DNA of 64,000 nt, from positions 992,001-1,056,000 of the forward strand of contig NZ_JACEFG010000001.1 of the NCBI RefSeq assembly GCF_013694105.1, read 5' to 3'. Each line of letters begins with the position of its first letter. Within the stretch, counting starts at the first letter, position 1. Positions 1-9,250 of the stretch are shown here, piece by piece. Below the pieces are notes generated by a model that saw only the letters and a program-made list of their open reading frames with translations, was not told where the DNA came from and searched no databases. The DNA is from Halobacillus locisalis (lineage in GTDB: Bacteria; Bacillota; Bacilli; Bacillales; Halobacillaceae). Made by a program: the position numbers and the translations under genes.

Positions 1-1336
1 GAGGCATACCCATCAGGCCTAAGAAGTGTTGGATAAAGAATGTCAAGTGGAAACCGATGAAGAATGGCCAGAATGCCAACTTACCAAGCTTCTCATTCAA
101 CACTTTACCGAACATCTTCGGCCACCAGTAATGTAGACCTGCAAAGATACCGAAGACGACTCCACCTACGATTACATAGTGGAAGTGTCCAACGACAAAG
201 TACGTATCATGATACTGGAAGTCTGCAGCAGCGGCTGCAAGCATAACTCCTGTCATACCACCGATGGTGAAGGAAGGAATGAACGCAACAGACCAAAGCA
301 TCGCAGAAGTCATCTTAATTTGTCCGCCCCACATCGTGAAGAGCCAGTTAAAGATTTTAATTCCTGTTGGTACGGCAATCGCCATGGTTGCAACAGCGAA
401 AATCGAGTTAGCAATTGGTCCCATACCGACTGTGAACATGTGGTGGGCCCATACCATGAATCCTAAGAAACCAATTAGTACGGTTGCGAATACCATCGCA
501 GAATAACCGAATAATCGCTTTCTGGAGAACGTAGAGAAAATATCACTGAACGCTCCAAATAACGGTAAAATCAGAATATAAACTTCTGGGTGACCGAAAA
601 TCCAGAATAAGTGTTCCCAAATGATGACGTTACCACCAAGGGCTACATCAAAGAATGCAGAACCGAACATACGGTCAAACATCATTAAGAACAACCCAAC
701 GGTCAAAGCCGGAAATGCAAATAGAATAAGTGCACTGGTAACAAATGTAGACCAAGTGAACAACGGCATACGCATGTATGTCATCCCTGGTGCTCTCATG
801 TTGATGATCGTAACTAGGAAGTTAATCCCAGCGATCAAGGTTCCTGCACCAGATATTTGCAGCCCCATAACATAATAATCTACCCCATGGCCCGGTGATG
901 TTGTCGATAATGGTGCATAGTTGGTCCAACCAGCATCTGGGGCACCACCTGTGAACCATGAAACGTTAAGTAAGATCCCTCCAAAGAAGAACAACCAAAA
1001 TCCTAAGGAGTTCAAGAATGGAAATGCTACGTCCCTTGCCCCTATCTGTAAAGGAACCACGGCATTCATTAATGCAAAGATCAAAGGCATGGCCGCTAAG
1101 AAGATCATAGTCGTTCCATGCATGGTAATCATTTCGTTGTAAAGACCAGCTGAAATGAAATTGTTATCAGGCTTCATCAGCTGAATACGTATTAACATGG
1201 CTTCAAGCCCACCGATTAGGAAGAAGAAACCGCCGGAGTATAAGTAAAGTAGAGCGATTTTCTTATGGTCAACCGTCGTTAAATAATCCCAAATCGTTGC
1301 GGCAAGTCCACGTTTTTGTGCAACTGCAGTACTCAC
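1..1336 (-). CDS. ctaD: cytochrome c oxidase subunit I (partial, 3' end outside window)
   Basis: Catalytic heme-copper subunit of the caa3 terminal oxidase, an integral membrane protein that reduces oxygen and pumps protons. About 445 N-terminal residues are present. Translation shows the family landmarks: the early VDHKKIALLY segment, the heme-ligand helix around MITMHGTTMI, the EHLFWIFGHPEVYI stretch containing the CuB/cross-linked Tyr region, and WAHHMFTVGM with two further CuB histidines. The start is a GTG at 1336, chosen because GGGAGG lies 7 bases upstream and the protein then begins STAVAQKRG. It follows ctaC by 40 bases in the same direction, so the two are probably co-transcribed. 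The C-terminus lies beyond base 1. Confidence 0.96.
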   Translation of the reverse strand, partial: MSTAVAQKRGLAATIWDYLTTVDHKKIALLYLYSGGFFFLIGGLEAMLIRIQLMKPDNNFISAGLYNEMITMHGTTMIFLAAMPLIFALMNAVVPLQIGARDVAFPFLNSLGFWLFFFGGILLNVSWFTGGAPDAGWTNYAPLSTTSPGHGVDYYVMGLQISGAGTLIAGINFLVTIINMRAPGMTYMRMPLFTWSTFVTSALILFAFPALTVGLFLMMFDRMFGSAFFDVALGGNVIIWEHLFWIFGHPEVYILILPLFGAFSDIFSTFSRKRLFGYSAMVFATVLIGFLGFMVWAHHMFTVGMGPIANSIFAVATMAIAVPTGIKIFNWLFTMWGGQIKMTSAMLWSVAFIPSFTIGGMTGVMLAAAAADFQYHDTYFVVGHFHYVIVGGVVFGIFAGLHYWWPKMFGKVLNEKLGKLAFWPFFIGFHLTFFIQHFLGLMGMP

Positions 1337-1376
1337 GCTTTAACCTCCCTTTAAACCTCTTTCATAATTCTCTCGA

Positions 1377-2438
1377 TTACTCTTCTGTCTGTGTTGGAGC
1401 ATCAACGCCTACAGAAGAGTGTTCTAGCTGTAATAAATAATCCGCAATTTTTTCAGCTTCTTCTGGTTCCACTATGTTTGCAGGCATTTTGTTTCCTGGT
1501 TTAATTTCATCAGGATGAACGATCCAATCTACTAAGTTTTCTTTCGTTGGATCGAGGATACCAGCAATCTTCTCACGGTTCCCGAAGTTCGTTAAATTCG
1601 GTCCAACACCCATAGATGCTCCACCTATTGCGTGGCAGCTCATGCAGTTGTTGTTGAATAATTCCTGACCTTCTTGAGCCGTTGTTGTTTCCGGCTGTGC
1701 CTCTGGGTCAACATTCTTCATATCTTCCAACCACTGATCATACTTTTCAGGACTCACGGCAATGACTCGAAAGTCCATTAGGGAGTGTGAAGGTCCACAT
1801 AACTCTGTACAGTGTCCCCAGTAAACGCCCTCTTCATAAGCTTCTAAGTACATTGTGTTAATGTTTTCGCCAGGTAATGTGTCCATTTTTCCGGCAATAG
1901 CAGGTAACCAGAAGGAGTGAAGCACATCACTAGCTTTCATGTCTAAGTATACCCTCTCGCCAGTCGGGATGTAGAGTTCCTGACTTGTAGCGATTTCCTC
2001 GCCTCGGTAATTAAAGTGCCACCAATATTGATTACCTGTTACTTCAACGGTGAGTACACCTTCATCGCCTTGTGTAGACTGATCGGCAAGGTCGAACGTT
2101 GCTTGTACGGTTGGAACTGCGAGTACCAGAAGTAGGATAATTGGAATTACTGTCCAAATCACTTCTAACGCTTTGTTACCTTCCGTCTGTTTCGGAATGA
2201 TATCCTCTTGTCCTTTCTTCTTGCGATAACGGACAAGAACATAAACATAAATGGCCATAACGATAACGAAGACGAAGATCATTATCGCAATACTGATCAA
2301 CATAAGATCTAATAATAATTCCGCACTATAGCCTTTCGGCTTTAGAGCACTCAAATTTTCTTCACCACAACCCGAAAGGATCAAGGCTAGAGTACTAAAT
2401 AAAAATAATGAACGGAATTTTCCCATCCAACCTCTCAT
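1377..2438 (-). CDS. ctaC: cytochrome c oxidase subunit II with fused cytochrome c (caa3 type)
   Basis: Electron-entry subunit of caa3 oxidase, 353 residues. It has a lipoprotein signal with Cys24 in LSGC, two membrane helices (about 43-69 and 92-113) and an extracellular cupredoxin domain. The CuA ligands are visible as His174, Cys210, Glu212, Cys214, His218 and Met221. A C-terminal cytochrome c domain follows, with heme motif CMSCH at 265-269 and probable Met ligand 318. The fused cytochrome marks a caa3 rather than aa3 enzyme, so a membrane-tethered electron donor is built in. It sits between ctaB and ctaD in one direction. Confidence 0.97.
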   Translation of the reverse strand: MRGWMGKFRSLFLFSTLALILSGCGEENLSALKPKGYSAELLLDLMLISIAIMIFVFVIVMAIYVYVLVRYRKKKGQEDIIPKQTEGNKALEVIWTVIPIILLLVLAVPTVQATFDLADQSTQGDEGVLTVEVTGNQYWWHFNYRGEEIATSQELYIPTGERVYLDMKASDVLHSFWLPAIAGKMDTLPGENINTMYLEAYEEGVYWGHCTELCGPSHSLMDFRVIAVSPEKYDQWLEDMKNVDPEAQPETTTAQEGQELFNNNCMSCHAIGGASMGVGPNLTNFGNREKIAGILDPTKENLVDWIVHPDEIKPGNKMPANIVEPEEAEKIADYLLQLEHSSVGVDAPTQTEE

Positions 2439-2511
2439 GAGTGATACCTCTCTTTCTATTCTAAGTCTTTTTTATTTAAGAACTAGCTCACTCAGATGGT
2501 GAGCTAGTACG

Positions 2512-3450
2512 TTAAAAAGGTAATGGTAAAGTAACTAGAACCATCGCAAAAAATATGATGGTCAAGTAATTCAAAGAATAAACAAACATCCAAGTCGCCC
2601 ACTTATAATCATCTTTCATGAAGAATCCGGCAATCCCTAAAGCTAACCAACCAAAGGAAAGGATGAATGCGATGGTCAGAAATACATTGCCGAGTGAAGC
2701 CAAATAAATAGGCAATGGAAGTAGGCAGGCAACGTAAATCACAATTTGCCGCTTGGTCATGTTGAAACCATGAACAACAGGCAACATTGGAATGCCAGCT
2801 GCTTTGTACTCTTCTTTTTTCTTCATAGCTAAAGCTAAAAAGTGCGGTGTTTGCCATATGAACATCATCAAAAATAAAATGATTGCTTCTAATTGGAGTC
2901 CTGGGTCAATCGCTGACCAGCCGATAAGGGGAGGAACAGCACCAGAGAAACTTCCGATGACTGTATTGATCGTGTACCTTCTCTTTGACCACATTGTGTA
3001 CAGAACGACATAAACAAACCAACCAAACGCTCCCCAAAGAGCTGCTTCAATAGTTGTAAACATCAATATGATAACTCCGGCAATCGAGGTACTAATCCCC
3101 ATGTATTTGATGAGAGATAGTGACATCGTTCCGGTTACGGTTGGACGGGTTTTCGTCCTGGACATAATAGGATCTATATCACGGTCGTACCAGTTATTAA
3201 TAATACATCCTCCGGCGATTACGAAAGCGGTTCCGAACATTGTCAGAGCAAAAGTGCCCCAATGATCCGTGAAACTCGATCCTGTAAAATATAACGCAAG
3301 CCAAAATCCCGCGAAGGTTGTAATTAAATTGGAATTGATAATTCCTACCTTGATCAAACTTTTAATATCAGCTAACAACGAAGACTCACGGACAGTCGAC
3401 TGGCCCATCAAATCTGCAGATGTAGTCTCGACTGTTCTTGGGTTATCCAT
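2512..3450 (-). CDS. ctaB: protoheme IX farnesyltransferase (heme O synthase)
   Basis: UbiA-family polytopic membrane enzyme that transfers a farnesyl group to heme B, giving heme O, the precursor of heme A. The 312-residue protein has the prenyl-diphosphate/Mg motif NNWYDRDIDPIMSRT near residue 90 and several hydrophobic helices. The ATG start at 3450 follows a GGAGGAAGATATTACG-type leader. It precedes ctaC and ctaD on the same strand, the usual order. The next enzyme of the pathway, heme A synthase CtaA, normally lies divergently just upstream in Bacillaceae; it is not in this window. Confidence 0.95.
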   Translation of the reverse strand: MDNPRTVETTSADLMGQSTVRESSLLADIKSLIKVGIINSNLITTFAGFWLALYFTGSSFTDHWGTFALTMFGTAFVIAGGCIINNWYDRDIDPIMSRTKTRPTVTGTMSLSLIKYMGISTSIAGVIILMFTTIEAALWGAFGWFVYVVLYTMWSKRRYTINTVIGSFSGAVPPLIGWSAIDPGLQLEAIILFLMMFIWQTPHFLALAMKKKEEYKAAGIPMLPVVHGFNMTKRQIVIYVACLLPLPIYLASLGNVFLTIAFILSFGWLALGIAGFFMKDDYKWATWMFVYSLNYLTIIFFAMVLVTLPLPF

Positions 3451-3626
3451 CGTAATATCTTCCTCCTTCTACCTCCCTGACCTAATTCTTTTATCCAGTT
3501 GTTCGTCAGTCGAGGGCTGCTTCGAGATTTCTACATAGATAGTAAAGATGCAATCGACTCGAAACATCAAAATAATTGTATCATGGAATCAATGTTCTAT
3601 CTATTTAAACTGGAGAATTTTATTTA

Positions 3627-3646
3627 TTTGTGACAACTTTGTGAAA
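3627..3646. promoter_or_regulatory. tandem ResD-like binding repeats upstream of ctaB
   Basis: Two copies of TTTGTGA start at 3627 and 3638, exactly 11 bases (one helical turn) apart; the second reads TTTGTGAAA. The published ResD site in B. subtilis resembles TTTGTGAAT and ctaA/ctaB are ResDE targets there. The repeats lie about 50-70 bases upstream of a TACAAT-like -10 on the ctaB strand. Binding by ResD is inferred. Confidence 0.5.
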
Positions 3647-4084
3647 CGGCTCTATTGTCTATTATCGACCAGTTTGCCTTGTTTTAACAACGACTATACA
3701 GATGACGAAGTGGAACGACTAATTTAACAAATCGTACTTATATAGTTCTAGCAAAATGGCGGACACATTGCAAGTTTTTTCAAGAGATTAATGGATGATA
3801 TCAAAAAATGGTAGGCTACCTTGCGTTCTTATTTCACTTACAAGATTTTTATCTCTAGAAATAATGAAAAGGGACTCTCCATTGCAACACGATGGGATTA
3901 TTCGTGACTTGATATATATTAATGAAAAAAGTCTTGGTGTACTATTGGCCCTAATATAGGTTCTCGACATGTCGATATTTGTCGGATTAGTTTCTTGTTT
4001 CTACCTTCTTATCTCTCGCCTGATATAAAACTTTTCTCTTATTTTTATTGTTGTCCATATCAACTGTCCAAACAAAAGACAAAA

Positions 4085-4112
4085 CGCCTAGAGATTCGAA
4101 TTCTCTAGACGC
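4085..4112 (-). terminator. pycA terminator
   Basis: Inverted repeat with 10-base arms (CGCCTAGAGA and TCTCTAGACG, one wobble pair) around an 8-base loop, followed on the minus strand by a T-rich tract. It lies about 50 bases past the pycA stop codon. Confidence 0.8.
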
Positions 4113-4160
4113 TTTCTTCAGTCGCTTCAGGTTAAAAGCAACAATTAAAACGACATGACC

Positions 4161-7100
4161 CTATTCAAATTCAATCAATAGATCTCCCACATGAATCGCT
4201 TCATTGTTTTCTACATGAATATCTTTAATTACGCCTTCAAAAGGTGCTTGAACAGTCGTCTCCATTTTCATAGCCTCAGTGATCATCAAGTGATCGCCTT
4301 TCTTCACTTTTTCTCCTTTACCAGCAATCACCTTAATGACTGTGCCTGGCATAGTTGCACCTATGTGCTTAGTATTGGATTTATCAGCTTTCGGTCTTTC
4401 TTGAACCGATGCCTTCACATTCTCATCCCGAACAACAATCTCACGAGGCTGTCCGTTCAATTCAAAGTAGATTGTTCGTGTACCATCTACCTGAGCCTCA
4501 CCGACACTAACCAGCTTAACAATCAGCGTTTTACCTTGCTCAATTTCCACTTCAATCTCTTCACCAAGTCTCATTCCATAAAAGAATGTCGGAGTATCCA
4601 ACACGGACATATCTCCGTATTGCTCTATAAAGGACTGATTGTCCATGAATACTTTAGGATATAAAGCAAAGCTGATCATGTCAAAGCTGGTCACTTGACG
4701 GTCCAGTTTGTGGAAAAGCGTCTCCTTCAAATCATTAAAATCAACTGGGTCTAGTAATTCACCCGGCCTGACGGAAATCGGTTCTCTTCCTTTCAAGATG
4801 ATTTGCTGAAGTTCGGCAGGAAATCCACCGTATGGTTGGCCCAAATATCCTTGGAACAACTCGACAACGCTATCCGGGAAGTCAATAGACTGGCCACGCT
4901 CAAAAATGTCATCCTCATTCAAGTCATTTTGTACCATGAACAAAGCCATATCCCCGACGACTTTAGAAGAAGGCGTCACTTTAACGATATCTCCGAATAA
5001 ATCATTGACCCTACGGTACATGGTTTTCACTTCACCCCAGCGATTACCAAGCCCTACAGCTTTAGCTTGTTGTTGTAAGTTGCTATATTGCCCGCCAGGC
5101 ATTTCATGCGTGTACACTTCTGTGTGAGGGGCCATCATGCCACTCTCAAAATCCTCGTAATACTTCCGTGTATCTTCCCAAAAGTGACCAAGCTTTTCAT
5201 AGGCATCGATATTTACATTCGGTTTGCGTTCGCTACCCTCAAGAGCATAGTAAAGGCTGTTGGCACTCGGCTGTGATGTCAATCCGGCCATAGACCCTGT
5301 AGCGACATCGACGACATCAACACCGGCTTCAACCGCTCGTGCATATGTGAAGATTCCATTCCCGCTCGTGTCGTGTGTGTGCAAATGAATCGGGATATCA
5401 ATATTTTCTTTCAAAGTAGAAATCAATTGGTAGGCCGCTTCAGGCTTCAACAAGCCAGCCATATCTTTAATGCCAAGGATATGAGCCCCTGCGTCCTGCA
5501 GTTCTTTTGCTACGTTCGTATAATAAGCCAAGTCGTACTTCGGTCTTGAAGAATCCAAGATATCTCCCGTGTAACACATGGCCGCTTCTGCGACTTTTCC
5601 AGTTTCCCTTACCGCATCAATCGTCAATTTCATACCCTCTACCCAGTTCAAGCTATCAAAGATCCGAAAGACATCGATACCTGCACTTGCACTCTTCTCG
5701 ACAAATTCACGAATCAGGTTGTCTGGGTAATTTTTATACCCTACAGCATTTGATGCGCGAAGTAACATTTGGAAAAGAACATTCGGAGATTGTTCTCTCA
5801 GTTTGAGCAAGCGAGCCCAAGGATCTTCATTTAAAAATCGGTACGATACATCGAACGTCGCCCCGCCCCACATTTCCATCGAGAATAAGTCTGGAAGCAG
5901 GCGAGCAGTTGGTTCTGCAATCGTTTCTAAATCTTTTGTTCGCACACGAGTCGCTAATAATGATTGGTGCGCATCTCTGAATGTCGTGTCTGTTAGGAGT
6001 ACTTCAGGCCTCTCTTTCACCCATTCAGCTAACCCTTCTGGCCCCCGCTCATCCAAGATTTGTTTTGTACCTTTTGGAAATGGCTCGCTATGCTTGATCG
6101 TCGGAATTCTTGGTTTCTGATAAGTCGGTTTTTTCCGGTTTCCATAGCCTTCAAATCCATTAATCGTTCGATCAGCAATGTAGGACAGCATCTTAGTTCC
6201 GCGGTCTTTTCGTTTTGGGAATACAAACAATTCTGGCGAACGATCGATAAACATCGTATTGTACTCTCCATTGATGAATTGCTTATGCTGAACGACGTTT
6301 TCCAGGAAAGGAATATTCGTCTTGATACCACGAATCCTGAATTCTCTTAAGTTACGCACCATCTTTTGTGCTGCTTGTTCAAAGCTGAGTGCCCATGTTG
6401 ACAGTTTGACGAGTAAAGAATCATAGTAAGGAGAAATAATCGCTCCCTGGAAGCCATTACCCGCATCTAACCGGACTCCGAATCCACCGCCTGATCGATA
6501 AGCCATGATCTTTCCAGTATCAGGCATAAAGTTATTCAATGGGTCCTCTGTCGTTACACGTGATTGGATGGCATACCCATGCGTACGAATATCCTTCTGT
6601 GCCGGAATTCCAATGTCTTTTGAAAATAGGGTATGACCTTCTGCTACCATGATCTGGGTTTGTACAATATCTACCCCCGTAATCATTTCTGTGATTGTAT
6701 GCTCTACTTGAACACGAGGATTGACTTCAATGAAAAAGAACTCATCTCCCGTAACGAGAAATTCGACAGTCCCTGCATTCACATACTGAACATTTCGCAT
6801 CAATTTGACAGCGGCTTCACAAATTTGCTCCCGCAAGTCATCCGAAAGGGCAACACTCGGAGCCACTTCGACCACTTTCTGATGACGTCGTTGTACAGAA
6901 CAATCCCTTTCATACAAGTGGACGAGGTTGCCATGTTGATCTCCTATGATTTGGACTTCGATATGTTTCGGTTCTTCTATCAATTTCTCGACATAGACTT
7001 CATCACTGCCAAAAGCAGCACGTGCTTCAGAGCGGGCGCGGTCGTAAGAGTCTTCAAGCGTATCTGCATTTCGGACGACACGCATGCCTCGTCCGCCCCC

Positions 7101-7604
7101 TCCCATAGATGCCTTAATCATCAATGGGTAGCCATGTTCATTTCCAAAAGAACGGATCTCATCAAGACCACTTACCGGACCATCCGTTCCTGGAATCACC
7201 GGTATATCCGCCGCGATGGCTTGTTCTCTTGCTTTTACTTTGTCTCCAAACATATGTAACTGTTCGCTATGCGGCCCGATGAACGTAAGCCCCTCTTCTT
7301 CACAGCGTTTAGCGAACTGAATATTCTCAGAAAGGAATCCATATCCTGGATGGATGGCATCCACACCTACGCTTTTAGCAATCTCAATAATTCCTTCGAT
7401 GTCCAAATAAGCGTCAATCGGTTTCTTTCCTTCCCCTACTAGATACGCTTCATCCGCTTTGTATCTATGAAAAGAACCTGTATCCTCTTGAGAGTAAACC
7501 GCCACAGTACGGATATTCAACTCTGTACAGGCTCTGAAAACACGAATCGCGATCTCTCCACGGTTCGCAACGAGCACCTTATTGATCTTCTTCAATTCTG
7601 CCAT
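4161..7604 (-). CDS. pycA: pyruvate carboxylase
   Basis: Biotin enzyme that carboxylates pyruvate to oxaloacetate, refilling the TCA cycle; cytosolic homotetramer. The 1147-residue protein has full family length: biotin carboxylase/ATP-grasp (about 5-460, with glycine loop KASMGGGGRGMR), carboxyltransferase TIM barrel (about 530-800, starting LLTDTTFRDAHQS, metal site HLHTHDTSG), the allosteric PYC region, and a C-terminal biotinyl domain with EAMKMET carrying the acceptor Lys near 1113. The start overlaps the end of ftsW by 13 bases, and its ribosome site GAGGAGTGAG lies inside ftsW, which suggests coupling. In B. subtilis PycA is also a partner of the c-di-AMP receptor DarB, encoded at 51145-51597. 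Confidence 0.98.
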   Translation of the reverse strand: MAELKKINKVLVANRGEIAIRVFRACTELNIRTVAVYSQEDTGSFHRYKADEAYLVGEGKKPIDAYLDIEGIIEIAKSVGVDAIHPGYGFLSENIQFAKRCEEEGLTFIGPHSEQLHMFGDKVKAREQAIAADIPVIPGTDGPVSGLDEIRSFGNEHGYPLMIKASMGGGGRGMRVVRNADTLEDSYDRARSEARAAFGSDEVYVEKLIEEPKHIEVQIIGDQHGNLVHLYERDCSVQRRHQKVVEVAPSVALSDDLREQICEAAVKLMRNVQYVNAGTVEFLVTGDEFFFIEVNPRVQVEHTITEMITGVDIVQTQIMVAEGHTLFSKDIGIPAQKDIRTHGYAIQSRVTTEDPLNNFMPDTGKIMAYRSGGGFGVRLDAGNGFQGAIISPYYDSLLVKLSTWALSFEQAAQKMVRNLREFRIRGIKTNIPFLENVVQHKQFINGEYNTMFIDRSPELFVFPKRKDRGTKMLSYIADRTINGFEGYGNRKKPTYQKPRIPTIKHSEPFPKGTKQILDERGPEGLAEWVKERPEVLLTDTTFRDAHQSLLATRVRTKDLETIAEPTARLLPDLFSMEMWGGATFDVSYRFLNEDPWARLLKLREQSPNVLFQMLLRASNAVGYKNYPDNLIREFVEKSASAGIDVFRIFDSLNWVEGMKLTIDAVRETGKVAEAAMCYTGDILDSSRPKYDLAYYTNVAKELQDAGAHILGIKDMAGLLKPEAAYQLISTLKENIDIPIHLHTHDTSGNGIFTYARAVEAGVDVVDVATGSMAGLTSQPSANSLYYALEGSERKPNVNIDAYEKLGHFWEDTRKYYEDFESGMMAPHTEVYTHEMPGGQYSNLQQQAKAVGLGNRWGEVKTMYRRVNDLFGDIVKVTPSSKVVGDMALFMVQNDLNEDDIFERGQSIDFPDSVVELFQGYLGQPYGGFPAELQQIILKGREPISVRPGELLDPVDFNDLKETLFHKLDRQVTSFDMISFALYPKVFMDNQSFIEQYGDMSVLDTPTFFYGMRLGEEIEVEIEQGKTLIVKLVSVGEAQVDGTRTIYFELNGQPREIVVRDENVKASVQERPKADKSNTKHIGATMPGTVIKVIAGKGEKVKKGDHLMITEAMKMETTVQAPFEGVIKDIHVENNEAIHVGDLLIEFE

Positions 7605-8785
7605 GATCTCACTCCTCGATTTGTCAATGGTTTAGAGTCTTCCTCGCCTACTTCTTCCACTTGTTCATCTCGCTCTGCTTCTCTTACTTTGACAGTTCTT
7701 GCTATATTATTTAAAATCCCGATTGCAATCATCAAGATTACAAGGGATGAACCACCATAACTTACAAATGGAAGGGTTACACCCGTAATAGGTAATAATC
7801 CACTCATCGCCCCTAGGTTTATAAACGCTTGCAAGCCAATCATGGATGAAATCCCTAAAGCCAAAAGAGCCCCAAAGGCATCACGGCATTTTGAAGATAT
7901 GTAGAGACCGCGCAAGACGATGAGAGCGAGTAAACCTATCGTAATACCAACACCGATAAACCCTAACTCCTCGGCTATGACAGCCATAATGAAGTCAGTA
8001 TGAGGTTCGGGTAAATAGCCAAGTTTTTGCACACCTTGTCCAATTCCTTCCCCGAGCAAACCACCCGTTCCAATCGCAACATAGGATTGAATCAAATGGT
8101 ACCCATCTTCATCCGGTGACTCAAATGGTTGATACGCTCCTGAAAAGCGCTCTAAGCGTTCGTCCGTCACCATCTGAGTCGCACCAAAACCGATGACAGC
8201 AAACGTCACCATAACAAGTAAGAAAATATGCTTCCACTGAATACCAGAGCTCATGATGATCAAACTAGCAATGAATCCGATGACAGCAGCTGAACCGATA
8301 TCAGGCTGCAACACGATCAAGCCTAGAATGATGGAAGTCAATACGAGTGGTGGGAGCACCGCTTTTTGAAAGTGGTTAATGTATTTCTGCTTTTTCGCAT
8401 AGACCGATGCCAAGTAAATGATCAAGCCGATCTTGACGAATTCCGCAGGTTGGAAGTTCATGAAGCCTAAGTCGTACCAGGATACGGCATTGTTCACTTC
8501 TTTCCCGAACACGAACAGGAAGCTAAGCGACAACAACATAAACAATACGATCAATTTCGTGAGTCGTTGCCAATGTCTATAAGGGATTGCGGACACGAGA
8601 GCCATCATGATTAGTCCGATAGTAAGCCATTGGATTTGTTTCACAAGAAAATGGTCACTGCTCAATCCGAATCGAATTGGTCCGTATACCATACTGGCAC
8701 TATAGATCATTACAGTCCCGAATGCAGCTAGAGCGATAGGGGCAAATAATAAGCTAAAGTCATAAGATTTCAATCGTCGTATCAT
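7592..8785 (-). CDS. ftsW: FtsW, SEDS peptidoglycan glycosyltransferase
   Basis: SEDS-family polytopic membrane protein that polymerises septal peptidoglycan with a class B PBP. The 397 residues show about ten hydrophobic helices and SEDS landmarks: the LQPDIGSAAV motif with the essential Asp, the EELGFIGVG segment, and the C-terminal PITGVTLPFVSYGGSS signature. The tail is charged and cytoplasmic. It lies between ylaN and pycA as in other Bacillaceae and overlaps pycA by 13 bases. A terminator behind ylaN (8845-8877) suggests that ftsW has its own promoter in the 60 bases before its start. Confidence 0.95.
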   Translation of the reverse strand: MIRRLKSYDFSLLFAPIALAAFGTVMIYSASMVYGPIRFGLSSDHFLVKQIQWLTIGLIMMALVSAIPYRHWQRLTKLIVLFMLLSLSFLFVFGKEVNNAVSWYDLGFMNFQPAEFVKIGLIIYLASVYAKKQKYINHFQKAVLPPLVLTSIILGLIVLQPDIGSAAVIGFIASLIIMSSGIQWKHIFLLVMVTFAVIGFGATQMVTDERLERFSGAYQPFESPDEDGYHLIQSYVAIGTGGLLGEGIGQGVQKLGYLPEPHTDFIMAVIAEELGFIGVGITIGLLALIVLRGLYISSKCRDAFGALLALGISSMIGLQAFINLGAMSGLLPITGVTLPFVSYGGSSLVILMIAIGILNNIARTVKVREAERDEQVEEVGEEDSKPLTNRGVRSWQN

Positions 8786-8844
8786 CGTTATTCATCCCCA
8801 ATGTTTATTGATTTCGTTATCATAACGTTTTTTATACAAAAAAA

Positions 8845-8877
8845 CTCAAATTACAACAGAGGGCGTCGCAATTTGAG
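8845..8877 (-). terminator. ylaN terminator
   Basis: Arms CTCAAATT (8845-8852) and AATTTGAG (8870-8877) followed on the minus strand by seven T residues, just past the ylaN stop. The loop is long (17 bases), so strength is uncertain. Confidence 0.6.
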
Positions 8878-8885
8878 CTAGTCTA

Positions 8886-9167
8886 TCATGATTTTTGAGC
8901 AGCCTCATGTAGAACGTTCAATTGTTTTTCTAAGTTATCAAGAAGTTGTTTCCCTTCTTCGTCGCTGATTAAATCCAAGCGCACCGCAAAGTGTATTTCA
9001 CGTGATAAACCGAACATTTGTGTATCTAGAACTTCCTCATAAAGTGGACACTGCGGCATAGTCAAGTTGTCCATCTGAACTTTAATTAAGCGTAATATCT
9101 TATCAGCGTCAGCTTTTAGAAGGGCATAGGCCTTTTCCCGATGATCCACAGCCACATCAGACAACAT
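8886..9167 (-). CDS. ylaN: YlaN family protein (UPF0358)
   Basis: Small acidic cytosolic protein, 93 residues from the ATG at 9167, which has GGAGGGGATTTTG directly before it; an upstream in-frame ATG lacks spacing for that site. Sequence features such as [15 protein letters not shown] and the Cys-containing [16 protein letters not shown] match YlaN, whose usual length is also 93. In B. subtilis YlaN is linked to iron: it binds Fe(II) and relieves Fur repression, explaining its conditional essentiality. It sits between ftsW and the glutaminase gene as in B. subtilis. Confidence 0.93.
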   Translation of the reverse strand: MLSDVAVDHREKAYALLKADADKILRLIKVQMDNLTMPQCPLYEEVLDTQMFGLSREIHFAVRLDLISDEEGKQLLDNLEKQLNVLHEAAQKS

Positions 9168-9250
9168 CAAAATCCCCTCCATTTACAGTCTTTCTTTTTC
9201 TTATATTATCGTCTGGGAGGAAAAATTGCAACAAACGAAAGTACATTCAT

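Larger units (their letters stand above)
3451..4160. other. 710-base intergenic region between pycA and ctaB
   Basis: In B. subtilis this interval holds divergent ctaA. Here translation of both strands gives only short frames without ribosome sites; one of 60 codons at 3788-3970 (minus) has no Shine-Dalgarno and no recognisable domain. What I can support is a pair of ResD-like direct repeats (3627-3646), a possible -10 for ctaB (ATTGTA on the plus strand, 3575-3580) and the pycA terminator (4085-4112). Confidence 0.7.

Noticed and set aside
3788-3970. 60-codon minus-strand frame in the ctaB-pycA gap
   Set aside because: No ribosome site, no domain, odd composition; the region is AT-rich and frames of this size are expected by chance.
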